DNA of 64,000 bases from JANLYC01 sp963815445 (GTDB lineage Bacteria; Actinomycetota; Actinomycetes; Propionibacteriales; Nocardioidaceae). The stretch is from NCBI GenBank assembly GCA_963815445.1, contig CAWFGV010000003.1, positions 1-64,000 on the forward strand. The letters run 5' to 3'. Of this stretch, positions 52,901-62,008 are shown piece after piece. The notes below the pieces were generated by a model. That model did not search any database and was not told where the DNA came from. It was given only the letters and a program-made list of their open reading frames with translations. The first letter of the stretch is position 1. Each line of letters opens with the position of its first letter. The translations under genes and the position numbers were made by a program.

Positions 52901-54337
52901 GTGGCGAAGTCGCGGAGCAGTTCGAGTGCCCGAGGTACGGCCGAGGAGTCCGTCGAAGCTGCCGACCTGCTTGTCATCTTCGGGATCACCGGCGACCTCG
53001 CGCGCAAGATGACCTTCCATGCCCTGTACCGGTTGGAACGCAGGGGGCTCCTCGACTGCCCGATCATCGGGGTCGCCGCCGACGAGCTGTCCACCGCTGA
53101 ACTGGTGGAGCGCGCCCAGACCGCCATCAAGGAGACCGGGGAGCAGCTCGAACAGGCGGTCTTCGATCGGCTCGCGGCGCGGCTGTCCTACCTGCATGGA
53201 GACGTCAAGGATCCCGTGTTGTACAAGGACCTCGCCGCACGGCTGGGTGACGCTCTCCACCCGCTCTTCTATCTGGAGATGCCTCCGTCGCTGTTCGGTC
53301 CGATCGTCGAACATCTCGCGACCGCAAACCTGCTCAAGGGTGCCCGCGTCGCCGTGGAGAAGCCCTTCGGGCATGATCTGGCCTCCGCCCGGGAGCTCGA
53401 TGCCCGGCTGCATGAAGTACTCACAGAGGCGCAGATCCTGCGGGTGGATCATTTCCTCGGCAAAGAACCCGTCATCGAGCTCGAGTACCTGCGCTTCGCC
53501 AACCTCGCTCTGGCGGAGATCTGGGATCGCAAGAGCGTCTCGTGCATCCAGATCACCATGGCCGAGGACTTCGGCGTCGAGGACCGCGGCTCGTTCTACG
53601 ATGCCGTGGGCGCGCTACGTGACGTCGTCCAGAACCACCTGCTCCAGGTGCTTGCGCTGGTGGCGATGGAGCCTCCGGCGGGAGCCAGTTCCAGCGAGTT
53701 GCGCGACAAGAAGGCCGAGGTGTTCAAGGCGATGCCGGCGGCCGACCCGCAGCACTACGTACGGGGTCAGTACGACGGCTACGGCGAGGTTCCAGGCGTG
53801 GCACCCGGGTCGTCCACCGAGACGTTCGTGGCCATGCGGTTGGAGATCAACAACTGGCGTTGGTCCGGCGTGCCGATCTTCCTCCGGGCCGGCAAGGCGA
53901 TGGCGGAGTCGGTGACCGAGGTGCGACTCATCCTCCGCCGCACGCCGCCGCTGACATTCCTGCCGACGCCGACGCAGGTCGAGCCCAACCAGATCGTGCT
54001 GCGCATCGACCCACAGCCGGGTCTACAGCTGCGCATCGCCACCCGCGGGGACGGTGCCTGGAGGCCGGTGCTGCTCGAGAACCTGTTCGCCGAGGAGCTG
54101 GGCGAGCCACGGGAACCGTACGAGCGGCTGCTGCGCGCCGCCCTCGTTGGGGACTCTGGCCTGTTCGCCCGCGAGGACAGCGTCGAGGAGACCTGGCGAA
54201 TCGTGCAGCCACTGCTGGACCACCCGCCGATGGTCCGCTCCTACGAGCAAGGTTCCTGGGGCCCAGCCGCGACGGACGAACTGCTCCGCGGGCATCCGCG
54301 CTGGCAGCACCCGTGGGTCGCTGATCGCTCCCGCTGA
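52901..54337 (+). CDS. zwf: Glucose-6-phosphate dehydrogenase
   Basis: The 478-residue enzyme opens the oxidative pentose phosphate pathway. It has the nucleotide-binding loop IFGITGDLARKMTFHALYRL, the active-site RVDHFLGKEPVIELEYLRFA with catalytic His and Lys, and GALRDVVQNHLLQVLALVAM. The sequence is of the divergent actinobacterial type; the classic KENV-type loop reads KEPV. The C-terminal NNWRWSGVPIFLRAGKAMAE block is conserved. No partner (tkt, tal, opcA, pgl) lies alongside, so it is probably a second, stand-alone Zwf copy, which I infer from context. Convergent with the mannosyltransferase gene. Confidence 0.92.
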   Translation: MAKSRSSSSARGTAEESVEAADLLVIFGITGDLARKMTFHALYRLERRGLLDCPIIGVAADELSTAELVERAQTAIKETGEQLEQAVFDRLAARLSYLHGDVKDPVLYKDLAARLGDALHPLFYLEMPPSLFGPIVEHLATANLLKGARVAVEKPFGHDLASARELDARLHEVLTEAQILRVDHFLGKEPVIELEYLRFANLALAEIWDRKSVSCIQITMAEDFGVEDRGSFYDAVGALRDVVQNHLLQVLALVAMEPPAGASSSELRDKKAEVFKAMPAADPQHYVRGQYDGYGEVPGVAPGSSTETFVAMRLEINNWRWSGVPIFLRAGKAMAESVTEVRLILRRTPPLTFLPTPTQVEPNQIVLRIDPQPGLQLRIATRGDGAWRPVLLENLFAEELGEPREPYERLLRAALVGDSGLFAREDSVEETWRIVQPLLDHPPMVRSYEQGSWGPAATDELLRGHPRWQHPWVADRSR

Positions 54338-54390
54338 CCATCGACGTGCGCCCCACTCTGCTCGTCGAGCGCGGCAGCGGCGCTACTGCG

Positions 54391-56121
54391 CTAGAGCCAG
54401 TGGGTGAGCCACATGCGGTCGTTCCACTGCTGGTTGGTCAACAGCTTGTCGGTGAGGATCGGGTAGAAGTAGACGAAGTTGAGCGCGACGAGTCCAACGA
54501 AGACACCGACGGCGACGTTGCCGATCAACCGTCGCTGGTACGACGACCCGGCCGGCGCCATGATCTTGCCGAGCACGAGCGTCACGCAGATGACGGTGAA
54601 CGGGATGATTGCCACCCCGTAGTAGAAGAAGATCGGCCTCGTGTCGTAGCGCAGCCAGGGCAGCCAGGTGGTGAGGACACCGACGATCGGTACGCCGAAC
54701 CGCCAGTCACGCCGGCTCACCCAGTAACCGAGACCGATGAACAGCGCGAACACACCGCCCCACCACAACGCTGGTGTGCCGATCGCCAGCACCTGCTTGA
54801 CGCAGCTCTCGCCCTCGGGGCAGTTGGGGATCTTGGTGTTGTCTCCGCTGGTGGCGGCGATGCCGAGCGGGCGGTTGATGACGAGCCACCCACCAGGGTT
54901 GGACTGGAACGGGTGGGTGGCCTCGTTGATGTAGTCGCTGGTGTGGAACTTGTAGACCTCGACGTTGTAGTTCCACAAGATGTTGAGGTCGTGCCGCACG
55001 TCACCGAGCCAGTTGGTGGGGTGGTCGTCCACCGAGCTCCAGACGACGTCGGCCTGCCCCGTGTCGTGTCCGAACGCGTCCTCGAACTGCTGCGCGTGCG
55101 TGAGAAAGCCCATCCACGACACGATGTAGACGAGCACGCTGACCACGAAGATCGAGAAGAAGGCCGGGATCATGTCGGCGACGAGGGACTTGAGCGGTGC
55201 ACCCTTCACGCCGATCGCCCGCCGCAGGCCCGAGTCCCAGGCCCACACCAGCACCACGAAGCCGGCGAGCACGAACACCGTCGTCCACTTGGTGCCGAGA
55301 GCGAGCCCGAAACAGACGCCCGCCGCGATCCGCCACGGGCGCAGGATCAGCCCCCGGATCGGGCCGAACTCCCGAGCTGACCGGACCGGCGTCATCTCGA
55401 ACCGGCGGGCCATCTTGGCCCGGGCCCAGTCGCGGTCGGCCACGAGACAGTGGACCGCGCACAGCAGCCAGAACGCCAAGAAGATGTCGAGCAGCGCGAA
55501 CCTCGACATCACGAAGTGCAGGCCATCCAGCGCCAACAGCACTCCCGCGATGCACCCGAGCAGCGTCGAACCGGTCAGCCTCCTCACCAGGCGGCACATG
55601 ACGAGCACCATCAGCGTCCCGGTCAGCGCGGCGGAGAACCGCCAACCGAGCGGGGTCAGGCCGAAGATCCACTCACCGGCTGCGATCATCCACTTCCCGA
55701 CCTCTGGGTGGACCACCTTGCTGGGAGTGTCGAGGAACAGGTCGGCCGGCTTCGTGTCGCCGGAGTTGATGAGCGCGTCCGCCTCACTGGAGTCGGTCTG
55801 CGGGTCGTTGACGAACGACATCGCGTAGTGCTTGACCAGCAGTGAGTAGGCATCCTTGGCGTAGTACGTCTCGTCGAAGGTGATGTCGTGCGGCGTCGTC
55901 AGGCTCCAGAACTGAAGGATGCCCGCGCAGATCGTGATGACCAGCGGCGCGATCCACCCCCAGAACGCGTTGCTCCGGTAGGACGGCGGCGTGAATCGGC
56001 GGCGCAGACGCGGCAGGCCTTCCCCGTCGATGGTCTTGCCCAGCAGGGCGACTGCGCCCTCAGGGGCGAGCGGGGGTTCGTCGCCGGTCGGGGCGTGGGT
56101 CGTGGTCGCCACGGTCGTCAT
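54391..56121 (-). CDS. Protein O-mannosyltransferase (PMT/GT39 family)
   Basis: This 576-residue, multi-pass enzyme transfers mannose from polyprenyl-phosphate mannose to exported proteins. The catalytic acidic pair is in the first extracytoplasmic loop (HDITFDETYYAKDAYSLLVK), and HPEVGKWMIAAGEWIFG is a further conserved loop. About ten to eleven hydrophobic helices follow. It matches the actinobacterial Pmt family. The start at 56121 is preferred; longer frames overlap rsmI. The divergent rsmI gene begins 41 bases away, the arrangement commonly seen for these two genes. Confidence 0.92.
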   Translation of the reverse strand: MTTVATTTHAPTGDEPPLAPEGAVALLGKTIDGEGLPRLRRRFTPPSYRSNAFWGWIAPLVITICAGILQFWSLTTPHDITFDETYYAKDAYSLLVKHYAMSFVNDPQTDSSEADALINSGDTKPADLFLDTPSKVVHPEVGKWMIAAGEWIFGLTPLGWRFSAALTGTLMVLVMCRLVRRLTGSTLLGCIAGVLLALDGLHFVMSRFALLDIFLAFWLLCAVHCLVADRDWARAKMARRFEMTPVRSAREFGPIRGLILRPWRIAAGVCFGLALGTKWTTVFVLAGFVVLVWAWDSGLRRAIGVKGAPLKSLVADMIPAFFSIFVVSVLVYIVSWMGFLTHAQQFEDAFGHDTGQADVVWSSVDDHPTNWLGDVRHDLNILWNYNVEVYKFHTSDYINEATHPFQSNPGGWLVINRPLGIAATSGDNTKIPNCPEGESCVKQVLAIGTPALWWGGVFALFIGLGYWVSRRDWRFGVPIVGVLTTWLPWLRYDTRPIFFYYGVAIIPFTVICVTLVLGKIMAPAGSSYQRRLIGNVAVGVFVGLVALNFVYFYPILTDKLLTNQQWNDRMWLTHWL

Positions 56122-56161
56122 CGTAGGCGAGTCTGTGCCATGCGCCTGCGATGATGCCGAC

Positions 56162-56986
56162 ATGACACTCGTTCTGGCGGCGACGCCGATCGGCCGGATC
56201 GAGGACGCACCGCCGCGGCTGGCCACCGAGCTGGCGGGGGCTGATGTCATCGCAGCCGAGGACACCCGACGGCTGCGACGGCTGCTCGGTGATCTGGGTG
56301 TCGAGACGACGGCGCGGGTCGTGTCGTACTTCGAGGGCAACGAGGCGGCGCGTACCCCCACCCTGCTTGCGGCTCTGGTGGCGGGCGAGCGGGTGGTGCT
56401 CGTGACGGATGCGGGTATGCCGAGCGTCTCCGATCCGGGCTATCGGTTGGTGGCTGCCGCCGTGGCCGCCGACATCCAGGTCACGGCCGTGCCGGGACCC
56501 TCGGCTGTCCTGACGGCGCTCGCGGTGTCGGGCCTGCCGGTCGACCGCTTCTGCTTCGAGGGGTTCCTGCCGCGCAAGGCCGGCGAACGCAGGCGCAGGC
56601 TGGCCGAGCTGGCGGCAGAACCGCGCACGATGGTGTTCTTCGAGGCGCCCCATCGCACGGCGGACTCGTTGGCCGCCATGGCGGAGACGTTCGGCGCCGA
56701 CCGCGCGGTGGCCGTCTGCCGCGAGCTGACCAAGACCTACGAGGAGGTACGGCGCGGGAGCCTCGCCGACGTCGCCACGTGGGCGGCCGAGGGCATCCGC
56801 GGCGAGGTCACGATCGTCGTCTCCGGTGCGCCCGCCGTCACCCCGGCCGACCTCGACGCCGGCGAGCTGCGGTCCCTCGTCGATGCCGCGGCTGCCGAGG
56901 GGATGTCCCGCAAGGACGCAGTCGCCCACGTGGCCGCGCAGACCGGCATACCCCGCAAGACCGTCTACGCCGCCGCCCACCGTTGA
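56162..56986 (+). CDS. rsmI: 16S rRNA (cytidine-2'-O-)-methyltransferase
   Basis: The 274-residue enzyme 2'-O-methylates C1402 of 16S rRNA. It has the TP-methylase start MTLVLAATPIGRIEDAPP, IAAEDTRRLRRLLGDLGV, LVTDAGMPSVSDPGYRLVAA, VPGPSAVLTALAVSGLP, FEGFLPRKAGERRRRL and the late RELTKTYEEVRRGSL. Length and motifs match the RsmI family. A GATGAT box lies six bases before the ATG. The stop codon overlaps the first unit of a 22-bp tandem repeat. Confidence 0.95.
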   Translation: MTLVLAATPIGRIEDAPPRLATELAGADVIAAEDTRRLRRLLGDLGVETTARVVSYFEGNEAARTPTLLAALVAGERVVLVTDAGMPSVSDPGYRLVAAAVAADIQVTAVPGPSAVLTALAVSGLPVDRFCFEGFLPRKAGERRRRLAELAAEPRTMVFFEAPHRTADSLAAMAETFGADRAVAVCRELTKTYEEVRRGSLADVATWAAEGIRGEVTIVVSGAPAVTPADLDAGELRSLVDAAAAEGMSRKDAVAHVAAQTGIPRKTVYAAAHR

Positions 56987-57071
56987 ACCGTGAGTTGTGG
57001 CTCCTTGAGCCGTGAGTTGTGGCTCCTTGAGCCGTGAGTTGTGGCTCCTTGAGCCGTGCAGTTGTGGCTCC
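56985..57071 (+). repeat. 22-bp tandem repeat, four copies, each a small hairpin
   Basis: Units GAACCGTGAGTTGTGGCTCC TT (unit 1), then two with GAGCC (57007 and 57029), and a fourth with one extra C (57051-57071). Units 2-4 contain complementary GAGCC and GGCTC around the loop GTGAGTTGT (the fourth has an inserted C). It lies between rsmI and the LLM oxidoreductase gene and contains the rsmI stop. Confidence 0.92.
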
Positions 57072-57113
57072 GCGCTAGCGTGAAAAGCGAGCCTGCGTCC
57101 TCGAAGGAGCCCT

Positions 57114-57986
57114 ATGGAGATCGGCCTGCACGTCTCAGACTTCACCTGGCCCGGTGGCCCCGCCACCCTCGCCGACGACCTCACCAGGGTCGTGACAACC
57201 GCGGAGGACGTCGGCGTCGCCCGGATCAGCGTGATGGACCACGTCTGGCAGATCGGGGTCAACGGGCCGCCCGAGGAGCCGATGCTCGAGGCCTACACGA
57301 CGCTCGGCTTCATCGCGGCCAACACCTCCCACGTCCAGCTCCTCGCCTGGGTCACCGCCGTCGTCTACCGAGAGCCCGGCATGCTGGCCAAGCTCGTGAG
57401 CACGCTCGACGTCCTGTCACGAGGCCGCGCCTGGCTCGGCATCGGCGCGGCCTGGAACGAGGACGAGGCACGCGGCCTCGGCCTCCCCTTCCCTCCGACG
57501 GCCGAGCGGTTCGAGCGGTTGGACGAGGCGCTGCAGATCTGCCAGCAGATGTGGAGTGACGACGACGGGCCGTATGCCGGTCGGCACTACCAGCTGGCGC
57601 GCACCCTCAACTCACCTCAGCCGATCACGCGCCCCCACCCGCCGATCCTGATCGGTGGCAGCGGGGAGAAGAAGACGCTTCGCCTGGTCGCGCAGTATGC
57701 GCAGGCGTGCAACCTCTTCGACACCCCTGACGTCGCCCGCAAGCTCGACATCCTTCGTGGTCACTGCGAGGCGGTCGGCCGCGACTACGACGACATCGAG
57801 AAGACGGTGATGCGCCGACTCGACCCGGGCGAGCACGGCGAGAAGGTCGACGAGCTGCTCGAGGACCTGCAGCGACTCTCCGAGCTCGGCGTCACTGAGA
57901 CCCACGGCTCCGTCCCGCACGTGTCGGACCTCAAGCGGCTGGAGATCCTGGGCGACCGCGTCATCCCGGTGGCCGCTGCCTTCTGA
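57114..57986 (+). CDS. LLM-class (F420-dependent) oxidoreductase
   Basis: The 290-residue TIM-barrel enzyme of the bacterial-luciferase-like class probably uses coenzyme F420. It has VARISVMDHVWQIG, AANTSHVQLLAWVTAVVYRE, MLAKLVSTLDVLSRGRAWLG, GIGAAWNEDEARGLGLPFPP and PHPPILIGGSGEKKTLRLVA. Substrate unknown. AAGGAG lies before ATG at 57114. It follows the 22-bp tandem array; metG begins 63 bases after its stop. Confidence 0.92.
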   Translation: MEIGLHVSDFTWPGGPATLADDLTRVVTTAEDVGVARISVMDHVWQIGVNGPPEEPMLEAYTTLGFIAANTSHVQLLAWVTAVVYREPGMLAKLVSTLDVLSRGRAWLGIGAAWNEDEARGLGLPFPPTAERFERLDEALQICQQMWSDDDGPYAGRHYQLARTLNSPQPITRPHPPILIGGSGEKKTLRLVAQYAQACNLFDTPDVARKLDILRGHCEAVGRDYDDIEKTVMRRLDPGEHGEKVDELLEDLQRLSELGVTETHGSVPHVSDLKRLEILGDRVIPVAAAF

Positions 57987-58036
57987 GTGGCCAGGACGTC
58001 GTACGCCGGCCGGCGAAACCGGGTCGACGCGGCCCC

Positions 58037-58042
58037 TAGGAT
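58037..58042 (+). promoter_or_regulatory. Leaderless-type -10 box (TAGGAT) before metG
   Basis: TAGGAT is followed by 7 bases and the ATG at 58050. It supports that start against longer frames. Confidence 0.5.
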
Positions 58043-58049
58043 TGGTGCC

Positions 58050-59654
58050 ATGCCCGACAGCCCCGCCAAGGCGTTCTACGTCACCACGCCGATCTACTAC
58101 GTGACGGCCCCGCCCTCGATCGGCAACGCCTACACGACGGTCGCGGCCGACGTCCTGGCGCGCTGGCACCGGCAGCAAGGTGAAGACGTGGTCTTCCTGA
58201 CCGGCACCGACGAGCACGGCCAGAAGGTCCTCGAAGCGGCCGAGCAACACGGCGTCACACCGCAGGAGTGGGCCGACCGCCTCGTCGAGACCGAGTGGCA
58301 GCCGGTCCTGTCCGTGGTCGACGTGAGCAACGACGACTTCATCCGCACGACCGAACGGCGCCACACCGAGCGCGTGCGGGAGTTCTGGCAGACCGTCTAC
58401 GACGCGGGCGACGTCTACGAGGGCAGCTACGAAGGGCCGTACTGCATCTCGTGTGAGGAGTTCAAGCTGCCGTCCGAGCTCCTCGACGGCGCGGACGGAC
58501 AGAAGCTGTGCCCGATCCACGAGCGCCCGGTCGAGACCCTGTCGGAGGTCAACTACTTCTTCGCACTGAGCAAGTACGCCGACCGGCTGCTGGCGCTGTA
58601 CGAGGACGAGCCCACGTTCGTGCAGCCGGAGAGTGCCCGCAACGAGGTCATCTCGTTCGTCCGCCAGGGGTTGCAGGACTTGTCGATCTCGCGCTCGACC
58701 TTCGACTGGGGGATCCCGGTGCCGTGGGACGAGAAGCACGTGTTCTACGTGTGGATCGACGCGCTGCTCAACTACGCGACCGCCGCGGGCTTCGGCACCG
58801 ACCCGGAGCGGTTCGCGCGGATCTGGCCGGCGGACGTCCAGCTTGTCGGCAAGGACATCCTGCGCTTCCACGCGGTGATCTGGCCCGCCATGTTGATGGC
58901 CGCCGGCGTCGACGTACCCCGTCGGGTCTTCGCGCACGGCTGGCTTCAGGTCGGTGGGCAGAAGATGAGCAAGTCCAAGGCCACCGCGATCCACCCCAGC
59001 GAGATCGTCGACACCTTCGGGTCGGACGCGTACCGCTACTACTTCACCCGCACGATCTCGTTCGGGTCCGACGGCAGCTTCTCGTGGGAGCACATGAGCG
59101 CCGTCTACACGAGCGAGCTCGCCAACGGGCTCGGCAATCTCGCCTCGCGGGTCACCGCCATGGTCGGCAAGTACTTCGACGGGGTGCTGCCCGCGTCCGG
59201 TGACGGTGGCCCGGCCGAGCTGGCGCTGGCCGAGGGGCTGGCCACGGCCGCGAGGACCGCCAACGATGCGATCCAGCGGGTCGCGATCCATGAAGCCGTC
59301 GGCGCGGTCGCCGACTTCGTCGGCCTGGTCAACGGTTACGTCACCGAGCAGGAACCATGGAAGGTCGCCAAGGACGACAGCCCGATCGGCCGGGCGCGCC
59401 TGGCCACGATCCTGTATGCCGCTGCTGAGTCACTGCGCGGAGTGGCCGTGCTGCACAACGCCGTCATGCCGCGTACGGCGGCCGCGCTGTGGGCAGCGCT
59501 CGGCGCGGATCTCATCGGACCGCTGGCAGACCAGCGCATCGCCGACGTCGGCACCTGGGGTCAGCTGCCCGCGGGCGCGGTCCTGACGAAGGGAGCCTCG
59601 CTGTTCCCGCGAATCGAGACGGTGGCGGCGGGGTCCGAGGGCGCCACTCCATGA
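58050..59654 (+). CDS. metG: Methionyl-tRNA synthetase with an altered HIGH motif
   Basis: The 534-residue class I synthetase charges tRNA-Met. It has the Rossmann opening YVTTPIYYVTAPPSIGNAYT, VVFLTGTDEHGQKVLEAAEQ, EGPYCISCEEFKLPSELLD, FDWGIPVPWDEKHVFYVWID and an intact KMSKS (GGQKMSKSKATAI). In place of the HIGH signature (usual APHIGHAY) the sequence is PPSIGNAY, so both signature histidines are replaced. A C-terminal anticodon-binding helical domain follows. Otherwise it aligns with Streptomyces-type MetRS. The stop overlaps the tatD start (ATGA). Confidence 0.93.
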   Translation: MPDSPAKAFYVTTPIYYVTAPPSIGNAYTTVAADVLARWHRQQGEDVVFLTGTDEHGQKVLEAAEQHGVTPQEWADRLVETEWQPVLSVVDVSNDDFIRTTERRHTERVREFWQTVYDAGDVYEGSYEGPYCISCEEFKLPSELLDGADGQKLCPIHERPVETLSEVNYFFALSKYADRLLALYEDEPTFVQPESARNEVISFVRQGLQDLSISRSTFDWGIPVPWDEKHVFYVWIDALLNYATAAGFGTDPERFARIWPADVQLVGKDILRFHAVIWPAMLMAAGVDVPRRVFAHGWLQVGGQKMSKSKATAIHPSEIVDTFGSDAYRYYFTRTISFGSDGSFSWEHMSAVYTSELANGLGNLASRVTAMVGKYFDGVLPASGDGGPAELALAEGLATAARTANDAIQRVAIHEAVGAVADFVGLVNGYVTEQEPWKVAKDDSPIGRARLATILYAAAESLRGVAVLHNAVMPRTAAALWAALGADLIGPLADQRIADVGTWGQLPAGAVLTKGASLFPRIETVAAGSEGATP

Positions 59655-60538
59655 GCGGGCCCCTGCGGGCGCGAGCGGCTGACGACGGCAACGGCCAGCG
59701 GGACGTACGGCGCCCGCCGTTGCCCGATCCGCTGCCGAACCCGGTCGTCGACAACCACTGCCATCTCGACATCGCCGACGGCGACGGCTGGCTCGAGCCG
59801 GCCGAGGCGTTGCGGATGGCGGCGGAGGTCGGCGTTCCCCGCATCGTGCAGATCGGCTGCGACCTGTCCGGTGCTCGCTGGGCGGTCGAGACGGCGACGG
59901 CGTACGACGCGATCGTGGCCGGCGTGGCGATCCACCCCAACGAGGCGCCGCGGCTGGACGCGGATGGCGGCCTGGACGCGGCGCTCGTCGAGATCGAGGA
60001 GCTGGTGACGTCGAGTCCGCGGGTGCGCGCCGTGGGTGAGACGGGGCTGGACTACTACCGGACGGGGCCGGAGGGGGTCGACGCGCAGCGGCGGTCGTTC
60101 GCGGCGCACATTGCGATGGCGCATCGCCACGGCAAGGCGTTGGTGATTCACGACCGCGATGCGCACGACGACGTGCTGGCGATGCTCGACGAACACGGTG
60201 TGCCGGAGCGGACCGTGCTGCACTGCTTCTCCGGTGACGAGGTGTTCGCCCGGGCCTGCCTCGACCGGGGCGCGTTCCTGTCGTTCGCGGGGACGGTGAC
60301 GTTCAAGAACGCGGCGCCGCTACGACGGGCCCTGGCGGTGACGCCGCTGGACCGGATCCTGGTCGAGACCGACGCCCCGTTCCTGAGTCCGGTGCCGTAT
60401 CGCGGCCGGCCCAACGCGTCATACCTCGTGCCCCATACGGTGCGGGCGATGGCGGAGGTGCGGCAGGTGTCGCTCGAGGCGCTGTGTACGGCGATCGACG
60501 CCAACACCGACACCGCCTTCGGGGGGGCCTGGGGCTAG
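59651..60538 (+). CDS. TatD-family metal-dependent hydrolase
   Basis: The 295-residue TIM-barrel nuclease-like protein has the metal-binding VDNHCHLDIADGDGW, the VRAVGETGLDYYRTGPEGVD strand, ALVIHDRDAHDDVLAMLD, TVLHCFSGDEVFARACLDRG and ILVETDAPFLSPVPYRGRPN. Family members are 3'-5' exonucleases or deoxyribonucleases. ATG at 59651 overlaps the metG stop, as in the common metG-tatD pairing. A longer N-terminus (residues 1-35) is low-complexity. Confidence 0.93.
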   Translation: MSGPLRARAADDGNGQRDVRRPPLPDPLPNPVVDNHCHLDIADGDGWLEPAEALRMAAEVGVPRIVQIGCDLSGARWAVETATAYDAIVAGVAIHPNEAPRLDADGGLDAALVEIEELVTSSPRVRAVGETGLDYYRTGPEGVDAQRRSFAAHIAMAHRHGKALVIHDRDAHDDVLAMLDEHGVPERTVLHCFSGDEVFARACLDRGAFLSFAGTVTFKNAAPLRRALAVTPLDRILVETDAPFLSPVPYRGRPNASYLVPHTVRAMAEVRQVSLEALCTAIDANTDTAFGGAWG

Positions 60539-60876
60539 CGAGTCAGCGAGTCCCCAAGGCAAACCCCCAGCCACCACGGGAAGTTTGCCTAGTTAACAAT
60601 CCATTTGGCTTGTTAACTAGGCAAACGGGCGGCCACGGAGGGCAGGAAGTGGTGTGGGTTGAGGGCGTGATCGGATCGTGATGACGTGAGTTGGGTCACC
60701 CCGCCCCGCCTGAGCGGGCGCGCGGATTTGGGTCGCCTCCCGATGTTTGGCAAGGTCGAACGCTGTTGGCCGGAAGCAGGAATGCCCACAAAACGCATCA
60801 AAGTGGGCAAACACCTCCGCATCCCCTGCGGTAGCACCACCTTCTGCGGTCCGGGACGTTCAACCCCTGGAGCATC
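60539..60876. other. Intergenic stretch upstream of rpfB
   Basis: No gene is recognised in 338 bases. It contains palindrome copy 2 (60583-60626) and a leader of about 250 bases before rpfB. I looked for a ydaO/yuaA (c-di-AMP) riboswitch, which precedes rpf genes in some actinobacteria, and did not find its conserved elements. Confidence 0.5.
60583..60626. repeat. Palindrome copy 2 (GTTTGCCTAGTTAACAA arms)
   Basis: Arms of 17 bases (60583-60599 and 60610-60626) are perfectly complementary around TCCATTTGGC. It matches palindrome copy 1 at 17185-17222 except that a C-G pair becomes A-T, so pairing is preserved. It lies between tatD and rpfB. Confidence 0.88.
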
Positions 60877-61986
60877 GTGTCGAAAAAGATCGCCCTGGCG
60901 ATTTTGTCCGCCGTCCTCACCGTTGGCCTGGTCGTCGGGACCGTGGCTTACGCCTCAACGAGCAAGAACAGCGTCACCTTGTCGGTCGACGGCAAGCAGC
61001 AGGTCGTCGAGACCTCGGCTGACACCGTGAGCGGCCTGCTCTCCGACCAGCACATCGATCTGCGTCCCCACGACGCCGTGGCGCCCGACCCCAGCGCCCC
61101 CATCAACGACGGCTCGGCCGTCGCGGTGTCCTACGGCCGGAAGCTGACGCTCGACGTCGACGGCAAGACCTCCACCTACTGGACTACTGCGACCAACGTC
61201 GACGACGCTCTCCAGCAGATCGGTCAGCGCGTCCAGCCGGGCGCGGACCTGTCCGCCAGCCGGTCGAGCTCGATCGGCCGGGACGGCATGCGGCTCACGA
61301 TCGCGACTCCCAAGACCGTCGTTCTCAAGGTCGGCCGGCAGCAGGCTCGGAAGGTATCGACGACCGGCCTCACCGTGACCGACGCGCTGTTGGACCGCGG
61401 CATCACGGTGGGCAAGGCAGATGTCGTCCACCCCAGGCCGAGCTCGCTGATCGACGACGGCACGCGCATCGTCCTCATCCGCCAGGCCACGAGCAAAGTG
61501 ACCGTCTCGGAGTCCGTCGCCTACAGCACGATCGTGCGACGCGACTCGAGCATGTTCACCGACCAGAGCCGGGTGGTCCGGTCCGGCCGCACCGGGACCG
61601 AGCGCGTCACCTACCGGGTCGTGCGACACAACGGCGCGATCGTCATCAAGCGTCCCGTGGCGCGTGTTCCGCTCACCGCGCCGGTCGCGCAGATCGAGTA
61701 CCACGGCACCAAGCAGCGCCCGACTCCGGCGATCTCCAGCAGCTCGGTCTGGGATGCGATCGCCCAGTGCGAGTCCGGTGGCAACTGGCACATCAACACG
61801 GGCAACGGCTACTACGGCGGTCTCCAGTTCAGCGCCGGCACCTGGACGTCGTACGGCGGTGGCGCCTACGCGTCGACCGCTGACCTGGCGACCCGGGAGC
61901 AGCAGATCGCGATCGGTGAGAAGGTCCAGGCTGCCCAGGGCTGGGGCGCGTGGCCCACGTGCTCAGCAGCCGCCGGTGTCGGCTGA
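60877..61986 (+). CDS. Resuscitation-promoting factor (RpfB-type)
   Basis: The 369-residue secreted cell-wall protein has a signal helix (LAILSAVLTVGLVVGTVAYA), then three DUF348-type repeats around residues 30-210 (VTLSVDGKQQVVETSADT, LTLDVDGKTSTYWTTATNVD, VVLKVGRQQARKVSTTGLTV) and a G5-like domain to about 275. The C-terminal Rpf lysozyme-like domain has the catalytic Glu in WDAIAQCESGGNWHINTGNG, then YYGGLQFSAGTWTSYGG and GWGAWPTCSAA. It cleaves peptidoglycan and helps dormant cells to resume growth. GTG at 60877 follows GGAG. Neighbours rsmA and ispE match the usual order. Confidence 0.95.
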   Translation: MSKKIALAILSAVLTVGLVVGTVAYASTSKNSVTLSVDGKQQVVETSADTVSGLLSDQHIDLRPHDAVAPDPSAPINDGSAVAVSYGRKLTLDVDGKTSTYWTTATNVDDALQQIGQRVQPGADLSASRSSSIGRDGMRLTIATPKTVVLKVGRQQARKVSTTGLTVTDALLDRGITVGKADVVHPRPSSLIDDGTRIVLIRQATSKVTVSESVAYSTIVRRDSSMFTDQSRVVRSGRTGTERVTYRVVRHNGAIVIKRPVARVPLTAPVAQIEYHGTKQRPTPAISSSSVWDAIAQCESGGNWHINTGNGYYGGLQFSAGTWTSYGGGAYASTADLATREQQIAIGEKVQAAQGWGAWPTCSAAAGVG

Positions 61987-62008
61987 GCCACGGCGAGCGG
62001 TGTGTCCC

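Noticed and set aside
60627..60876. c-di-AMP (ydaO) riboswitch before rpfB
   Set aside because: Conserved elements of the riboswitch are not found; only a palindrome and an ordinary leader are seen.
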